A stretch of DNA of 64,000 bases, taken from positions 3,534,001 to 3,598,000 of the forward strand of contig CM072884.1 of assembly GCA_037013685.1 (NCBI GenBank). Direction: 5' to 3'. Below, piece by piece: positions 35,440 to 49,103 of the stretch. Each line of letters starts with the position of its first letter. Position 1 is the stretch's first letter. A program made the position numbers and the translations under genes. Under the pieces are notes generated by a model. It did not search any database, was not told the DNA's origin, and worked only from the letters and a program-made list of their open reading frames with translations. The DNA is from Acridotheres tristis (lineage: Eukaryota; Chordata; Aves; Passeriformes; Sturnidae).

Positions 35440-38400
35440 TTTTCTTCCCAAGCGTTAGACATTATTTACACAGTGGTAGCTGTAAGTAGAATATGACAAT
35501 GGCTGAGTGAGCCATGCTGTGCCTGCATAATCCCTACCTCATCCTTTCTCCTTAAATGTAACAGGCAGGGAAGAGTGCTCTGACACTTCTAAAGAGTGTA
35601 ACTAGTAACTGAGCTTGTAAAAGAAATGAGAGGTGATATTTGATAAGCACTGCTTTGTCCTGAATGCTTGACAGATTTCTGAAGGGACATTTCAGTGCCT
35701 GGAAACCTTCACAGAAGAGCAGCCTTCTTTATTCTTCTCCCACTTTTTCATCCTTGCTACAGATAGCGCCTCATCCTCCCAGTTCACACTCCTCTGAGGG
35801 AAATACCTTTATCTTGTGCCATTAGTTCATTAGCATTTTAGGTGTTACACAAGGTAAAAGACATAATCCTCTTTGAGATGTACTTAATTGGGCACGACTC
35901 GTAGAGGCTTGGGCTGTCTTGGGTGGGACATTTTGCAGGTGTTCCCTTTTCTTGGGGCACATATCTTCCACAACTGCTTCAAGGTAAAATTTCTATTTCC
36001 TTTTTTCAGTTACCTCCTGGTAAGGACCCTTCTGTGTCCTGGTCTGCATGCACTTTGGCAGATATAAGTTTTTCCTTAATCACTGCTTGTTACTGAATTT
36101 ACAAGGAATAATTGAAGCCAAGCACATGTCTGATGTCTCTTCAAATGATCCATATTCCTATCACCAGTCCTGCTTCGAGGCTGCTGTAGATGCACCACAC
36201 TTCATAGTTCACTTAAGTTGAGCAAACCTGACTTTTAAAAAGGAAGGAGCCTCAGTTATTGTAGAGGTACTACTTTGCTACCTTCTGACCTTATACACAA
36301 GGTATTAAATGTATAAATGGTTTAGAACACAGAATAGCTTCAAATATTGCAAGGGACTCCACCACAACTAAAATTTTACAGAAGCATACAGTGCTATGAG
36401 CTGTAATATTCCTCACACAGCTGCTGTCCTTGGTGGAGAAGTGGGAATGTGGGGCTGAGCTCATGTGGATTTGTGAGGCTTTTGGTTTTGTGATTTTTTA
36501 TTTTTTTTTTCTTTTAAGTGCCATCAGAAACTAGCATTGATTATGCCAACTGTGCACTCTCCAGATGATGTTTGTCCTCTCAGATATATCAGGCTGGATG
36601 GTTAAATTTATGATTTTTAACTCGAAGTCCTTAGCACCAGCTCTTTGGATTCCATTTTACATCCTCTCTCTTATTTCAATATATTTCTTCATCAATGCCT
36701 TAATTTCTGATGATTGATGACATTTAGGGAGTAGCAAAGTTAGAATACCAAGAATGCTTTGTACCACACCAGCCTTGAATAATGCTGGATGTACCAAACA
36801 GACCACTGGAAAAATAGCTTCTAATACAAGTCTGGAATGAGCTGCAAGTCTTATTAATCATCCATAATTGTGCTCAGAAGGGAAAAGGGCAGTGTTTAAT
36901 ACTGATACTGCAAATGGCAGAATCTTGATTAAATATGAATATGAACGGAAATGAATCAGCTGAGCAGTATCAGGCAAAAGATATTTTGATTCTGCTGCTA
37001 CTTGTTCATGAAGTGGAAAGAAAATAGCTCAAGAAGCACAGGAATAGTTGAAGGGGAGAAGAGTGAACAGAGGAATTGGAACCACATTTATCAAAAGCAC
37101 TTCTATATAAAACATTTACATTTAAAAGTTTAGTATGGGATGTGTTCATAATAGAAAAGTATCTACGTCATAGCACACAGCTTACTAAATGTGATTCTGT
37201 GGCTCTCTAACAAGAAATTAACTTGAGCCACCTGAATTTTGTGGTTTAAGGTTTTTTGGGGGAAACCTTTATTGTTTAAGTATAACTAAATTTAAATTCT
37301 GGTGGATTTGCAAGTGTTTCCAGAATTTTAATTGCTACACGTTAATCAAATACTTTATTAACTACTGAGATGGAGCTTTCAGCATTTTTATCATTTTGGT
37401 CACTGCTTCCCCTGTAAAGAAGCATATGTTCTTTTCTTGTTTCAAAAGCATGTTTGTGTGCAGCCAAGTCATTTTTTTATTTAGTGTCTGTTTAAAATGG
37501 CTGATCACTTGCACAAAGTAAGGAAAACCTGTTCCTTGTGAGTAATATTTTACTTTATGGAATTCTTTATTGCATTATTACCACATTCACAGCTTTTTGT
37601 TTGGTGTTGGTCTTTCCTAGCTATAAATTTTATTTAAAATCAGACCTAAGGGCAAGTGCTCATGCATTCAATATCTGTAAAATAAAATCTTTCACCCAGA
37701 AATATCATCTTTGTTCTCTGATGTTTAGTAGCTCATCAGTACATTTGAGGTTTTTCAGCTTGTGACAAAAGCTCTGCCACATACTATTAATTTTCTTTAA
37801 CAACCCCTAGCTGTCTCTTCAGGGTAGTTGGTCTATGTGAGAATCCATTAGAAGTTCACCCAGGAACGAAGGCTTTGTGCCTGTTCTGTGCTTTAGGGGC
37901 TTCCAACCCTTCTTCATCTTGCAGGCATCTGGAGTGTTCCCCAGTAGATAGTTTCCTCCCAAATGATGAAGTCTGTATTTTCCTCTGCTGTGTTGCACAC
38001 AAAGAGCTCCCTTCCCTGTGTGGTACTGGTGTGCACACAGAAATGTGGTGTCCTGTGTTAGACATAAATATCCCCTGGCTCTCAGAAAAACCTGTGAGTT
38101 CACATGTGGTGAGGAATTGATATCCAATGATAAAAACACAGAAACATAAATGAGGTAAAAGACACATGAAAAAGCTTTTGTAACAGTCTAATATTCTTAA
38201 TATTGTGATAAGGTGCTTGATAGGAAGTATAGGGTAAACATTCCAGTTCTGTATGGAATCTGTCCTGACATTGGCCTGTGTGCCAGTTACAGCACTGGTG
38301 CCCTGGGAAAGGCTGCCTGAGTCTGGAGGTGTACATGGATTTATTTTCTGCCTCCTTCTGGCAGGGGGAGCTGGGAAGGCAGCACTTCTGTAGCACTTGG

Positions 38401-41400
38401 GCCAGCACCAGAAGTGATTCACATTTCTCCAACAGCTGACCTGTGAAGTGGTGTGGCAGAAAGGATGCACGCCTGTCGTCCAGCATTATCTCACATAATG
38501 CTGCTGCCATGCACTGCCTTTAGATGTGCCTTAACTTGGAGAAGTGCCTTCCCGAGGAAGGTCACGGAGTGCTCTGTGCACGCTGCTCCAGTGAATCCTT
38601 AACTAAGCCAGCTGGAGGGCTCCATCCTTCAGAGACAAACCACACCAAAACAACAGCAGAGACCCTTCAGTCTTCTAGCTGCACACAGCCTTTGCTTTAT
38701 TCTGTCAGGAAGTGGCCTGGCTGATAGGGCTGAAGATGTGTGACAGAGTGCCTAAGTGATTAGAACCTTCTGGGTCATAAAATTTACATCAGAGCTGGAG
38801 TAATGCTGCTATAAACGTGAAGTGACACAGCATACAGCCAATGCTCATGCAGAGGGATTCTCTGATGCAGTGATGGAGTGTGACCTTCCTTGAGGCAAGC
38901 TGCTGCCTGAGTGAGAGCTGAAAAATACTGTCTGCTGCTCATGATACATGGCTGGCCTTGGAGGAACACGACATCGGCTTGTCAGCAGCTTGACTTGCAA
39001 AAAATCCAGAGGATTGGCCTTGGAAGATGATAGTTTAAAAATGGAGAAGGGAATTCTAGATGGTTCTAGAAGGAAAATAGCAGGAGTGATGTAATACTTT
39101 ATAAAATATTTAACATGTATCCATATAGACATTCCATAATATTTTATAATGGAAACAGATCATAATAGCGCTAACTCAATAGGATGACATGAATTCATTC
39201 CTCTGTGTGTGTTATGCTTATTTTCTCTGGCATACACTTGCATTTCTATTAGCACACATTTGTTTGTGTGAAACTCTGAAGTGTGAATAAAGCCCAAAAG
39301 ATCATTTGAATATTTGCTGTATGGCCATATGTGCCCGTTGCCATATATGCACAATGTTTAGATGCAGAAAAATGTCACTTTTACTTGTTTTCCCATCCAC
39401 TCACAAAAGCACAGTTTGAAGAGGGCAAAGTGTTGGAGATCTGAGAAGACACTGCTCTCCTCATAATGGTTTTGAATATGAAACAGGTGGTGATGCACTT
39501 AAACATTATTTCCTAATCTGTCTAGAAAAATAGCTCTTATATATTGAAATGGAAATAAATAATATATGGATTCATTTACCAGACAAAATAAAGGTCAAAA
39601 TTTAACTTTTTTTTAGGTCACTTCCTTTTTGTCTTGCAGCAGGCACAGTTCTGCAGTGAATGGAAACTGCACCTGTCAAGTTCCACAGCTTGTGCTTCAT
39701 AATACAGAGTTGCTTTTAATGTATTACCAAAATGACTTTAAGTTTTGAAACCACATTCACAGCCAAGTTAAAGAGGATTTTTTTTTTGTCAAATGAAGAT
39801 TAAATGCTACCTCATATTTTTTGGTTGTCTAGCTCACTTGAGAGTTTTGCTGAAGATTTTCCCCTGTTGTAATGAATAAGATGATATTGTAATTACAAAT
39901 ATGGCATTGGGCCTAAGGAGTAGATGTTAAGTAAATATAGAGGACAGTGATAAATCATCCTAGAATCAATCAATGGTCACATATTTGCTCAAGTGTAGTA
40001 GATTCTTAAGCTTTTAACTAGAAAAAGGTTAAGAAATGTTAGTTCCAAATGATTAATATCTTCTTTCTTTTTTGCTTGTTACAGTCAATGAATTCCAAAA
40101 TGTTTGGCTAATGCTTGCAGATGCTGGAATGGAATGACATGAATCTTAATTTGCTGGGCTAAAATGTTTTTGACAATAAAGGATAAAAACATATGAAATT
40201 AACACAAAACATCTTAAACCATATTTTTCCGTTTAGTTAAATTACAAAATAGTAAATCTTTGCTGTGAGAGAAAATCTTTTCAGTGTGAGAAATAAGTTT
40301 ATTTCTTTTCTCTTTTCAAATTTTTTAAAACTCCTTTGAAATTTGCTTTTGTCCTCAGAATTTCATCAAGTCAATCCTATTGCTGGTATTTGGAAATTTA
40401 ATAAATAGAGTTTATGCCCATCACAGCTTTTTTCAATGGACAGGGGCTCTTGAGCTGGTGTTATCACTGACTTCCCTACTGGCTGGCAGTTGTAGCAGAC
40501 AACATGGTTGTTCTCATGGATACTTAGTCAGCTAATTCAAATGTCACAATTAAATATGCTCAGTTGCACTTTTAGGTTGCAAGAATGGCAATAACATGAT
40601 TTTCTTTGGGATGAAATAGCTCTCTGAAGGGTATCTTCTATGAACAAGACAATATTTGGAAACCGTGTCTTGGTTAATGTGGTTTCTAGTTTATTTTTTA
40701 ATAAATCTGGTGTTAGTGAGGCTTACTACTATGCAAGTTTTACTAAAAAAAAAAAGAAATGTGAAGTTCTGGGCTATGAAACTCGCAGCTTTCATTTCAG
40801 TGTAAGAGGTGTGATTTCAGTTTTATTTCAATGAATACAGCTAAGCTGAATGAATCGTGTCGTGGGCTGCCTGCAGCAGGTTTAGAGTTTTGTAATTGCT
40901 CTTATTTATTCTATCCCTGTGAAAAATCAAGTTTCAGAAGTAAGCAAGTTCAGTTCAGTTCTGTTCACCTGCACAAACACTGCAGCTCTACAAGATGAAC
41001 TTTCAGAGGCTTTTCCTTCTCTCTGCAGAGCTGTTCTTTATAGGTTCTTTCTGGCCCAGGCTATTACTGTAAACTCTTCAATCTCCTTTATCTGCAGTAA
41101 ATGGGCCTTTTGCATCAATTATTTTTTTTCTGATTGAAAAAAAGGACATTATAATCACTCCTTGTAACAAATGTGTGACAGAACTATCGATTTCTGAAAG
41201 AGCAGCTATTACTGCTCCTGCAGGAAGAAAGCTTGGTAAATACATGCAGTTATGCATGAAAACCCCATGCCCGTTCAGCAGCACTGTCTGATACATTCAT
41301 GATTGTTTGTGCATGGTCTGCAGCCACCTCAGACTGCAGTTCATTTATATTTCTTCCCATTTGAAGCTGAGCCCTACAAAATATCTGTATATTATTCTGC

Positions 41401-41650
41401 ACACCCAGTGTCAGTGCCACTGATGATATCAGCCATAAATCTGTGTTACTTTGCTGCAGGTATGGGTTACAGGGTTAACACTTCTGTGGCTACTTTTTTT
41501 TCCACTTCCCACTCTCTTCAAGAATATTATAATTGGCTGTCACCTAAATCCAAGATTTACTTTTTCCCTGCCCTGCAGGCAGTGTTGTAAGTGGAACATG
41601 AAGTGGGATTAATAACATATTCTAATGTGCTACCTGCAGTGATCAGAGCA

Positions 41651-41910
41651 TTCATGGAAATATGAGCCTTGCAGGGACCTCCAGAGGTTATTTAATTCAG
41701 CTGCTGGCTGTAATGCAGGGTGCACAGTACTTCATACACAGCCTGGGAGAGCTGTTTAAAATTTCAAGCCTTTAAAAATTTCACTGAAGGAGACAACCAG
41801 CTTCCTGTCACTGCCTTTCATCACTGCGAGACTGGGAGAGCTTTCCCTGTTATTCACCTTGATTCCCTTTGTTGCAGCTTAAGCTGCATTTTGTTTCCTA
41901 CATCATCATC
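41651..41910 (-). mobile_element. Old, diverged CR1 LINE fragment, - strand
   Basis: Read on the + strand, this follows the same block order as the well preserved CR1 copy at 31570-31850 but with much more divergence. TTCATGGAAATATGAG is at the position of the terminal repeat, then AGGGACCTCCAGAGG, a stretch like the usual CAGCTGCTGG...GCAGGGTG block, then AAGGAGACAACCAGCTTCCT, CACTGCCTTTCATCACTG, and finally CTTTGTTGCAGCTTAAGC. This order and orientation fit a CR1 copy on the - strand with its 3' end near 41651. The divergence implies an older insertion than the 31570 copy. It carries no coding capacity. Confidence 0.6.
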
Positions 41911-42718
41911 ATCTATAGGATAGCATTCTCTTTATCACACAGCAGGCTTGAGGGGTTTTTTCCTCTTCTGTCTCTCTTCTTTTTCTGTCCTGCCAACCCC
42001 ATTCCTTCAGTTTCACAATGTATTTTTTGAATTTCGCCTCATTCTTCTTGCCTCCTTTCAGGGGTTTGTGGAGGGTTTTTTGGGTTACTTTTTGGTTGTG
42101 GGTTTGGGGTTTTTTGCATACTTTTAGAAGTATACATTTGCACATTCTGAATTCTTTTTAAAGTAGTTCATTCACCTTACATTTTGTTCCAGTTACTGCA
42201 TAGGCAAATGAAAATTAAAAATTTTGCAATAAATGCTGTTGGCAAACAGCATTACCTAACAAAAAAATTCTGGAAAAATGTTCTTTTTTTTTAATGAACT
42301 TGGATTAGAAAGAGACACATATGCATCAGATATTAACGATTACTTGATTTATTTTGGAGAGCAATATCAAGGTATTTGATTAATGGCACAGCTTGAAAGC
42401 ATATGATTCAAAAATACCCACAAACAGGGACGTGTAAGAACATATCTTGGCAAGCAAATCATACCTGATTGACTTTGTTTATTTTAATCACATCCGTATT
42501 TAATATCACATGTGTGTGTGCATGTCTGTAAAAAATTATTTAAATTCTATCTGTGCCCTATTGTGCCAATCAGTCAGAATTCCCCTGGATGCCTCCAAAG
42601 ACTATGGCTGTGGAGGGCAGAAGTTGAACGTGATGCACAGAAGAAATGACAGATAAAAGTTTAATATTCCTTGAAATGCCTTTAAGTACTGCAACCCTTA
42701 AAAGCACAGATCTGTAAG

Positions 42719-42739
42719 TACTCCATTAGAAATGGAGTA
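42719..42739. repeat. Perfect 9-bp stem with 3-base loop
   Basis: TACTCCATT (42719-42727) and AATGGAGTA (42731-42739) are exact reverse complements around AGA. One further G-U pair is possible in RNA. Chance is a sufficient explanation. Confidence 0.55.
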
Positions 42740-44204
42740 TGAACTGGAAATCATCTTGAAACGGTCCTGTGGTCAATCTGCTGGAGTTTTTAAAGAAGTG
42801 TGTGACAGCTGGTGCTTTGGCCTCAGAAGGTCTTTCTGAAGTGGAGAGAATGAGAGTGCCAAGTGTGGGAATGGTTGCTTGTGAATAACACAGGTGCTTT
42901 GCCGTTATTTAGAGTGGAATTTCTTAACACATTGGATTCCTACTTGTCTTAATAGACCAGCAGATATTAATTGTTAATGAGTAAATTTCAGATTACTTGT
43001 AGAATCCCTGATGCTGATAGTAAATATCTCATGAAGTGGCCAGGAACATGACATCCCTTCTAATTTCTGTATTTCTGTCAATGCAGTCATCTCAGCAGTG
43101 ATGGTTGAAACTTTTTTTCCCCACATTGCTTTTAATTTATTCCATTTAGTCCAGTCATACCTCAATCAGAAATGCTGCATAAATGCATTGTTTCCCTTGT
43201 ATTCACCCAGTCAAATCAGTCCAATGTCTCTATGTGGATCTGGAAAGATTGTTGTCATTTCTTATAAAATTGTTTGAGAGAAGACTCCACTTGAATTTTG
43301 AGCAGATTATTACCTGCATTTTCAGCACTGGTCACTGGCAAGTAAATAATTAGTTTTGCCTATTATCCACAGCTTGGTCTAGTCAGTTGACAGACAAGGA
43401 AAAATAAAGGTTAGTCTCTTTACAAGGTCGAATCACTTTCAATAGTGTAAGATTTTATGCAGGAAAAGAGGGATTTGCTCCAAAAAATAGGAGGGGGAAA
43501 GGTGTCTTTCCATGAGCAAATCTGGAGAAGCCATCTGTCACTGAGGTGGCTTTGACAATTATTGCTAGCCAAGTATGTAAGAGGTCTCTCCCCAGTCCCA
43601 ACTCTGAGCTCTTCAAGCCACACTCACTTGCTCGGAGACTCTCTTAGGAACTGCTCGTGTTCTGTATCATCTGTCAGCAGAATGTCACAGATGTGTAACA
43701 ATAATGTGGGGCTTGTTTGGGTTTGTACCAAATGGCTACACTTCATAAGTGCTAAAGTGCGTTTTCCTATTAGAAATGTGCAAACAACCCAAGTGAATTC
43801 TCAGGAGGTTCTGGCACCCTGAAGGATTTCTAATGCTGCAGCCCATCAGTGATAAAACCTATTCAAAAGTTTGTTTACTTACTTTGATTCTATCAGCCAT
43901 TTCAATTGTGCTCAAATATCTCTAATGAGGAGAGCTCTGTTTAAGTGAGATGGCTGATTCTTTTCATTCATGGTCTCATAAGTATATGTATTAAAGGAAG
44001 TAATACTTGAGTCTTTTGGGAGAAAGTCCAAATTGTAATGTTTTGGCAGTTACGTTACCTCCGGTAGTACTTATTCTACTTAGATGATGATAATGCCTAT
44101 TAAAATGAGAGCACAGCACACATGAAAAGAAAATATTCCCTACCATTTACTGTTTTGAATGAAGAGGAGAGTAATAAAAATTATGCTGAAATTTGGCCTG
44201 CTTT

Positions 44205-44284
44205 TAATTGCCGTGCAGCGCACAGCAATTGATAGCTAAAGTGCTAATTATTTTTAATGTAATTACATTTAATTATCATAATTG
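44205..44284. promoter_or_regulatory. Cluster of homeodomain-type TAATTA/TAATTG sites, candidate enhancer element
   Basis: Five TAATTR cores occur within 80 bases: 44205-44210, 44245-44250, 44260-44265, 44270-44275 and 44279-44284. A CAATTGAT site lies between the first and second. Spacing of about 10 to 15 bases among the last four places several sites near the same face of the helix. Such composition is common in developmental enhancers bound by homeodomain factors, and genes for axon-guidance receptors often hold enhancers in long introns. No conservation data are available here, and AT-rich sequence raises the chance rate of these cores. Confidence 0.35.
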
Positions 44285-47200
44285 CTACTCATATCTCCTG
44301 TCCTAATAGAGAGATGTTAAGGGCCTTATTCACGGAACTGTTATGTTCCCATCATGCAGGGGAGAAATGAATAGGGAATGTTCTGTGGATTGTGAGACAA
44401 GCAGTCCCAGTGATTGCTTCTTTTGGGGACTACAGTTTGCAATAGGTGTCCGTTGCAGCGGGAAACTGAGATTAGCTTTTCAGAACTCTGCCCGTGGCTC
44501 TTCCTTTTGGCCTGTGCAAATAGCAGTCCAGAAGCTGGGAAAACACCAGATATTCCAATTTCTGGTCTTAAATTTTATCCAAAAAAGTTACCTCCACCCA
44601 CCACCACTTCAAAAAAGAATCAGCAATTACACTCATGATTGCAATTATAGCAGTGATTAAACATGATCTGTGCTGATTGACTTGTAACATTCACCAAGGT
44701 TTTTGAAAAATCAATATCCAGAGCAGGCAGTTAAGATATAACATTCACTATTTCTGGTGTTAGAGCAGATGTTCTGTGTTTTATCATAAAACCGACGAAG
44801 TGGGATCTATATCAATAATGTTCTTATTCCATACACTATATAAGGAAATCTGTTTTCTTTTTCAAAAGCACTAACTAAATATTCAGAAGTGGCCACTGGA
44901 TTTTGGCTTGCCTGTAGGCGTAACTGCATTATTTTCTCCCAGAAAGTTAAAACTCACAGGAAGGACATGTTGCTTGATGGGACTAAAATTCAGTACTGGA
45001 TCTTTATTCACAGACTTTTTCACTTTGATGTTCATGATAAGGAAATAATAGGTACAGCATCCTTTGGGGGAGGATCAAAGTCTTTTGTGGAAAGGCTGAA
45101 AACTATAAAATCAAGTGGATATTGATAGATACCATTAAAATTTCTAAGAGCTTTAAAATCCAGTGGCAAAAAGAGTGTGCATAGCTGAATGACAGATAGG
45201 GATAAGCTGTACTAAAGCAAGGCAGCACATGCACAGCTGCCTTCTTGTGCTGGACACAAGTGGTGCTTGTGCTTCGCTGTGCTTCCAATGGATCTGACAT
45301 GAAAGAAAGTGCACAAGTGTATTTATTCATGTTCTTTTCAACTCTTCCATCAAATGAGCCAAATCCCCGTGAAACAGAGCATCGTTGCAAATCTTGTGAT
45401 GGTTTGCTGTTAGCACTTCATCAGTGACTAGAATGGGGGAGATTGATTTCATTTGCTCAAGCCTTGCACTAATTAAAGTGTTATGAACTGAAGAACCATC
45501 AGAAAAGAACAGTTGTGCTTTAAAACCAGAGCACCAAATGCGTGCCATGGGAACACGGCCAGTTTGCAATGAGGGAACCAGCCACAACAGATACAGAAAG
45601 TGTCATTTTGGATTTGTTGGCATGGAGAGGATGTGCTTAGCAGTGTGAGTCTAGACATGGTTTCTGGATACATAATTGTGTTTGGAATATTTTAGTGGAG
45701 TTCAAAACTGTTCAAACTGAGTTTATGTGCAGGACCAAAATCTAATTTATGTTTGCATGCATAAAATTGGGTGTAACACTCAATAGTAACTTACAGTCTT
45801 CAGTACAGGCACTGTGAGATTATGCTTCTTTGTAAGGCATAATTGCTACAAATTAGATACCTGGAGCTCTAATTGCTCTCTGTAGCTTTATATTTATCTG
45901 TCATTGTTATATAGTGTAATTCCTGAAGTCTTCAAACCAGGTTATATTTAGGAAGCTGATTTTATTTTAATAGGATTTTTTTTTTTTGGTGGTAAAATGT
46001 ATATAGGCTGATAATGTATTTCTTTTATAGTCTGGAGGTTATTGAGAGAACTGAGGAAAAGGGAGAAAAAAAACATAGTGAGTGAGACTGGGAGCAGGAT
46101 ATAATGGAAAAAATGGGTGACATGTCTTTGAAGAAAACAAGGAGGATTGTAGGAAACACTTGTCTTTTCCAGGATGGGAATTTTGAGATGCAGGACTCCA
46201 AAAAGGAAGGACACTAACTGCAGACAGGCTGAGGATGTCCATTTCTTTAGATGTTATACCAGTCTCATAAAAACTGATAATTATTTTTTTTCTCAGAGTT
46301 GTCTTAATGACAAACTGGAAGGAGCACAAGCTGTCAACTTCTGATTATTGCATTACAGGGAACTCTCTCCTCAGTAAGTTCTATAAACACAGACATCAAA
46401 TTATACTTTGCCAAATGCTTTCCTTTTATCCTGAAACATTTTTTTCCCAATCTTCTATTATTTTACTTTTGTTTTCCAATATAAGGTCTTTGTCCAGGCA
46501 AAGAGACAATTCAGTCTTGAACTGTGTTCAAGTTGTCTGTCACAAAAATAAACTCTGAAGAGTCAGTCCTGTGAACTTTCATCCGACTGCAAGTGCATCC
46601 CCTGGAGTTCTTGTATGATTTTTGAAGTACCTTTTCTGCTCAGCAGTGTCTCTTCCAGTTCCAATTACTTACAATTCAGTTACTTTTTTTTCCTGATTTT
46701 CCTACGAGAGACCTGAGAGTCCCTGATTATATAAGAGATATGGAAGTAGTTCTTAAATTTTTTTAAAGCTATGGATTTTTGTAATTCTTCTACTCATATT
46801 TCTCGTCTGTTTTCTAACCTTTGAGCAGAAGTTATCTGCGCATTGACATCCAAGAATTGCCTGCACAGTAGAGAAGTCTGTAACTGTCTTCTGCACACTG
46901 TATGGTTGATCTTTCAACATGTATCCAGTGGCCTTTCCAGCCCAGCTTACCTCCATCATTGGGTTGTTAGAATAAAATCGGCAATGACACCTAGAACTTG
47001 TAGTCCTCCCAAGGAGAGAAGGTGCTGGGACTTGCATTTCAGCAGTTACAGATATCCTGTTTCATGAAACTGGGTTCTTTGTAGGTGATATTTCAGCTGT
47101 GGCACTGCAAAGCTGTTCCTGCTAAAGGAAAGTCTGTAACAGGAAAGAGACGAAATCATTGAAACTGAGGAGGTTGGTAATAGGTTTTACTTTCTGGGCA

Positions 47201-48649
47201 TTCAGTAGTTACTGGAGATGGATATGAGTCTGTTTCAGAGATCTTGCTGCTTTGAAGGTGTGATTCTGAAAGTTCTTGGGCTGAAATTGGAAAGATTTTT
47301 CTTTTTTTCTAATCAGAGTTAATCTCCGTACATGTATTCCTGCACAAGTACAGATCAACAGTGAAGAGCAGCAGATGAGTTGGGAGAGGGCAGAGTTAAA
47401 ACAACCAAAGCAGTGCTGGTGCCATAAATGCTGCAGTTGCATCCAAATCCTGCTGCTACATTTCAAATAAGACAACTTAGTAAATGTTTTTACTATTCCT
47501 CGTTCACCTCGTTGCACCATGCTGTTATATTTCTTGTTTTAATTCAATTAAGCTCTCACTGAAATGAGTTTTCCAAATCCTAATAAGCACTCCCTGATTC
47601 ACTTTTTTTTTCAAGTGACAGATTTAACATTTGGTCCAAAAAATCCCCCCTTATAGATAAAAAGATAAAAGGTTAATTTTTTAATAGAATTTCGGCTACT
47701 CTAAGTCTCTGGAAATAATTAAAAATCTAGTTGACCTATGAATATTTATAGAAGTGTTAATTAAGGGATGTGTGAGTGAATCCACCTTGCTGTGTCACAG
47801 AGTCATTAACCCTAGCAACTCCCACATCTTCACTGTGTCACTGTTTGGGATATGCCACAATTCCACTGTATTTGACCAGTTTGGGGAGGGCTTCCCAAGG
47901 TGGTGGTGAAACCTCTGTGTTGCCAAAGGGTGTGGGACAGGCACAAATGTGCTCCTCCAAGCCAAAGTTTCCTGTCTGAGGCTGTCACCAGTGTAGTTGT
48001 AGGGATGATGCTTTGAACCCAACCATTCATTGAAGAAACAAAACACTTTTCAAGATTGCATCTTTCAGTTATCCTGTTTATCGGACTTGATTCAGTATTA
48101 TGTCTATTTTTAAAAAATGTCCAATTACTGATAAACGAGTATAATAAGGGAGAGGCTTACTGTATCTATTTTCTTATATTAATTTAAAAAAACCACAAGA
48201 TTTTGTGCATTATTTTTCTGAAATTGCCCTATTAATAACTTTTAAGCATCTTAGTGAATTAAGATCCTTTTCTGCAATAAAGCTCTTAATTTGTGTGGGC
48301 TGAGGAATTGTCCTCAGACTTTCAAGAGTGTTCTCTCAATGTGTGTCCACTCTTCTGCCAAAGGACACGTGGTGGGATGTTTACAAGGCAAGAAAGGGTA
48401 GAAGAAAAGAGAACAGGGGAAGGAAGAGTTCTCAAAGATGAGAATTGATTTTTTTTTTTTCGGTGCTAAGGCATTACATTGATTGTGTTATTTTTTTGCT
48501 TTAGTCTGATCTTGGAATACACCTGGGACATATTACATGAAAGGTGACAACTGTTCTGTATTATTGAATAAGAGTTAGTAAAGTATATGTGTCCTCCCTA
48601 TTCTACTACAATTCTGAATTAAAAGAAAACTAATATTAGAATACAGCAA

Positions 48650-48691
48650 TTTTTTTCCTTTTTTTTTTTTTGTTTTGTTTGTTTGTTTTTT
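48650..48691. repeat. T-rich tract passing into (TTTG)n
   Basis: A T run interrupted by CC, then TGTTTTGTTTGTTTGTTTTT, ends at TTTTTAG. It resembles a splice acceptor tract by composition, but no open exon follows that I can recognise. Confidence 0.8.
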
Positions 48692-48978
48692 AGAGTACAC
48701 ATAACATCATTTTAAGAAAAATTTTGACTGTAAGAGTATGCAATCTTCGAACAGTGGCAATCTGGGCCTCCAAGTGCATGGAAATCGTGGAAGTTAGAGA
48801 TGAAAAAATTCTATCACCTTGCATATCAGCAGTGGAGAACCTTGCTGCTTTCTGTGTCTGCAAAACCTGGATTTAAAAGAGCTTAAACAGCACATGGCTG
48901 TGTTCTGAGCTGCCAGCATACAAACCCAACATTAAATGTCACCTCTCCAGACGCGGGAATTTGGCTGCAGTGCGGTGC

Positions 48979-49103
48979 CAGCTGTGCTGGCAGGTCAGGT
49001 TAGAGCAGCTGCCTCCCTGCCAGCTGCTCAACAGGTCCTGGAGGGCTGCATGAGCTGCTTGCAGGAACACCTGCAGGCACCTGCAGCTTCCACAGAGCAG
49101 CTG
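48979..49103. promoter_or_regulatory. E-box cluster (four CAGCTG, two CACCTG) in GC-rich patch
   Basis: CAGCTG occurs at 48979, 49006, 49021 and 49098, and CACCTG at 49068 and 49078. That is six E-boxes of the class bound by bHLH factors such as proneural proteins, within 125 bases. The surrounding 400 bases are markedly GC-richer than the rest of the intron. This could be a regulatory element, or simply a GC-rich segment in which CTGCAG/CAGCTG words are repeated. Confidence 0.35.

Larger units (their letters stand above)
31851..41650 (+). other. EPHA6: EPHA6 downstream intron, third part
   Basis: This intronic sequence has no recognised exon of the receptor. It contains an A-run near 32133-32146, a short TG run (35428-35439), the exon-like segment at 35039-35231 (listed separately), and a moderately GC-rich patch around 37850-38560. 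In that patch several - strand frames overlap; the longest (37856-38470) starts with GTG and has no recognisable domain. Otherwise I see nothing in it. Confidence 0.78.
41911..48649 (+). other. EPHA6: EPHA6 downstream intron, fourth part
   Basis: This is intronic sequence with a 3-base-loop hairpin (42719-42739) and the TAATTA-rich block at 44205-44284, listed separately. Open frames, such as + strand 44343-44660 and - strand 46039-46329, show no recognisable domain. The patch at about 47770-48050 is somewhat GC-richer and has overlapping frames on both strands, none recognisable. Otherwise I see nothing in it. Confidence 0.78.

Noticed and set aside
43425..43438. GGTCGAATCACTT, resembling part of a tRNA B-box
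   Set aside because: It is incomplete, with no A-box or acceptor stem.
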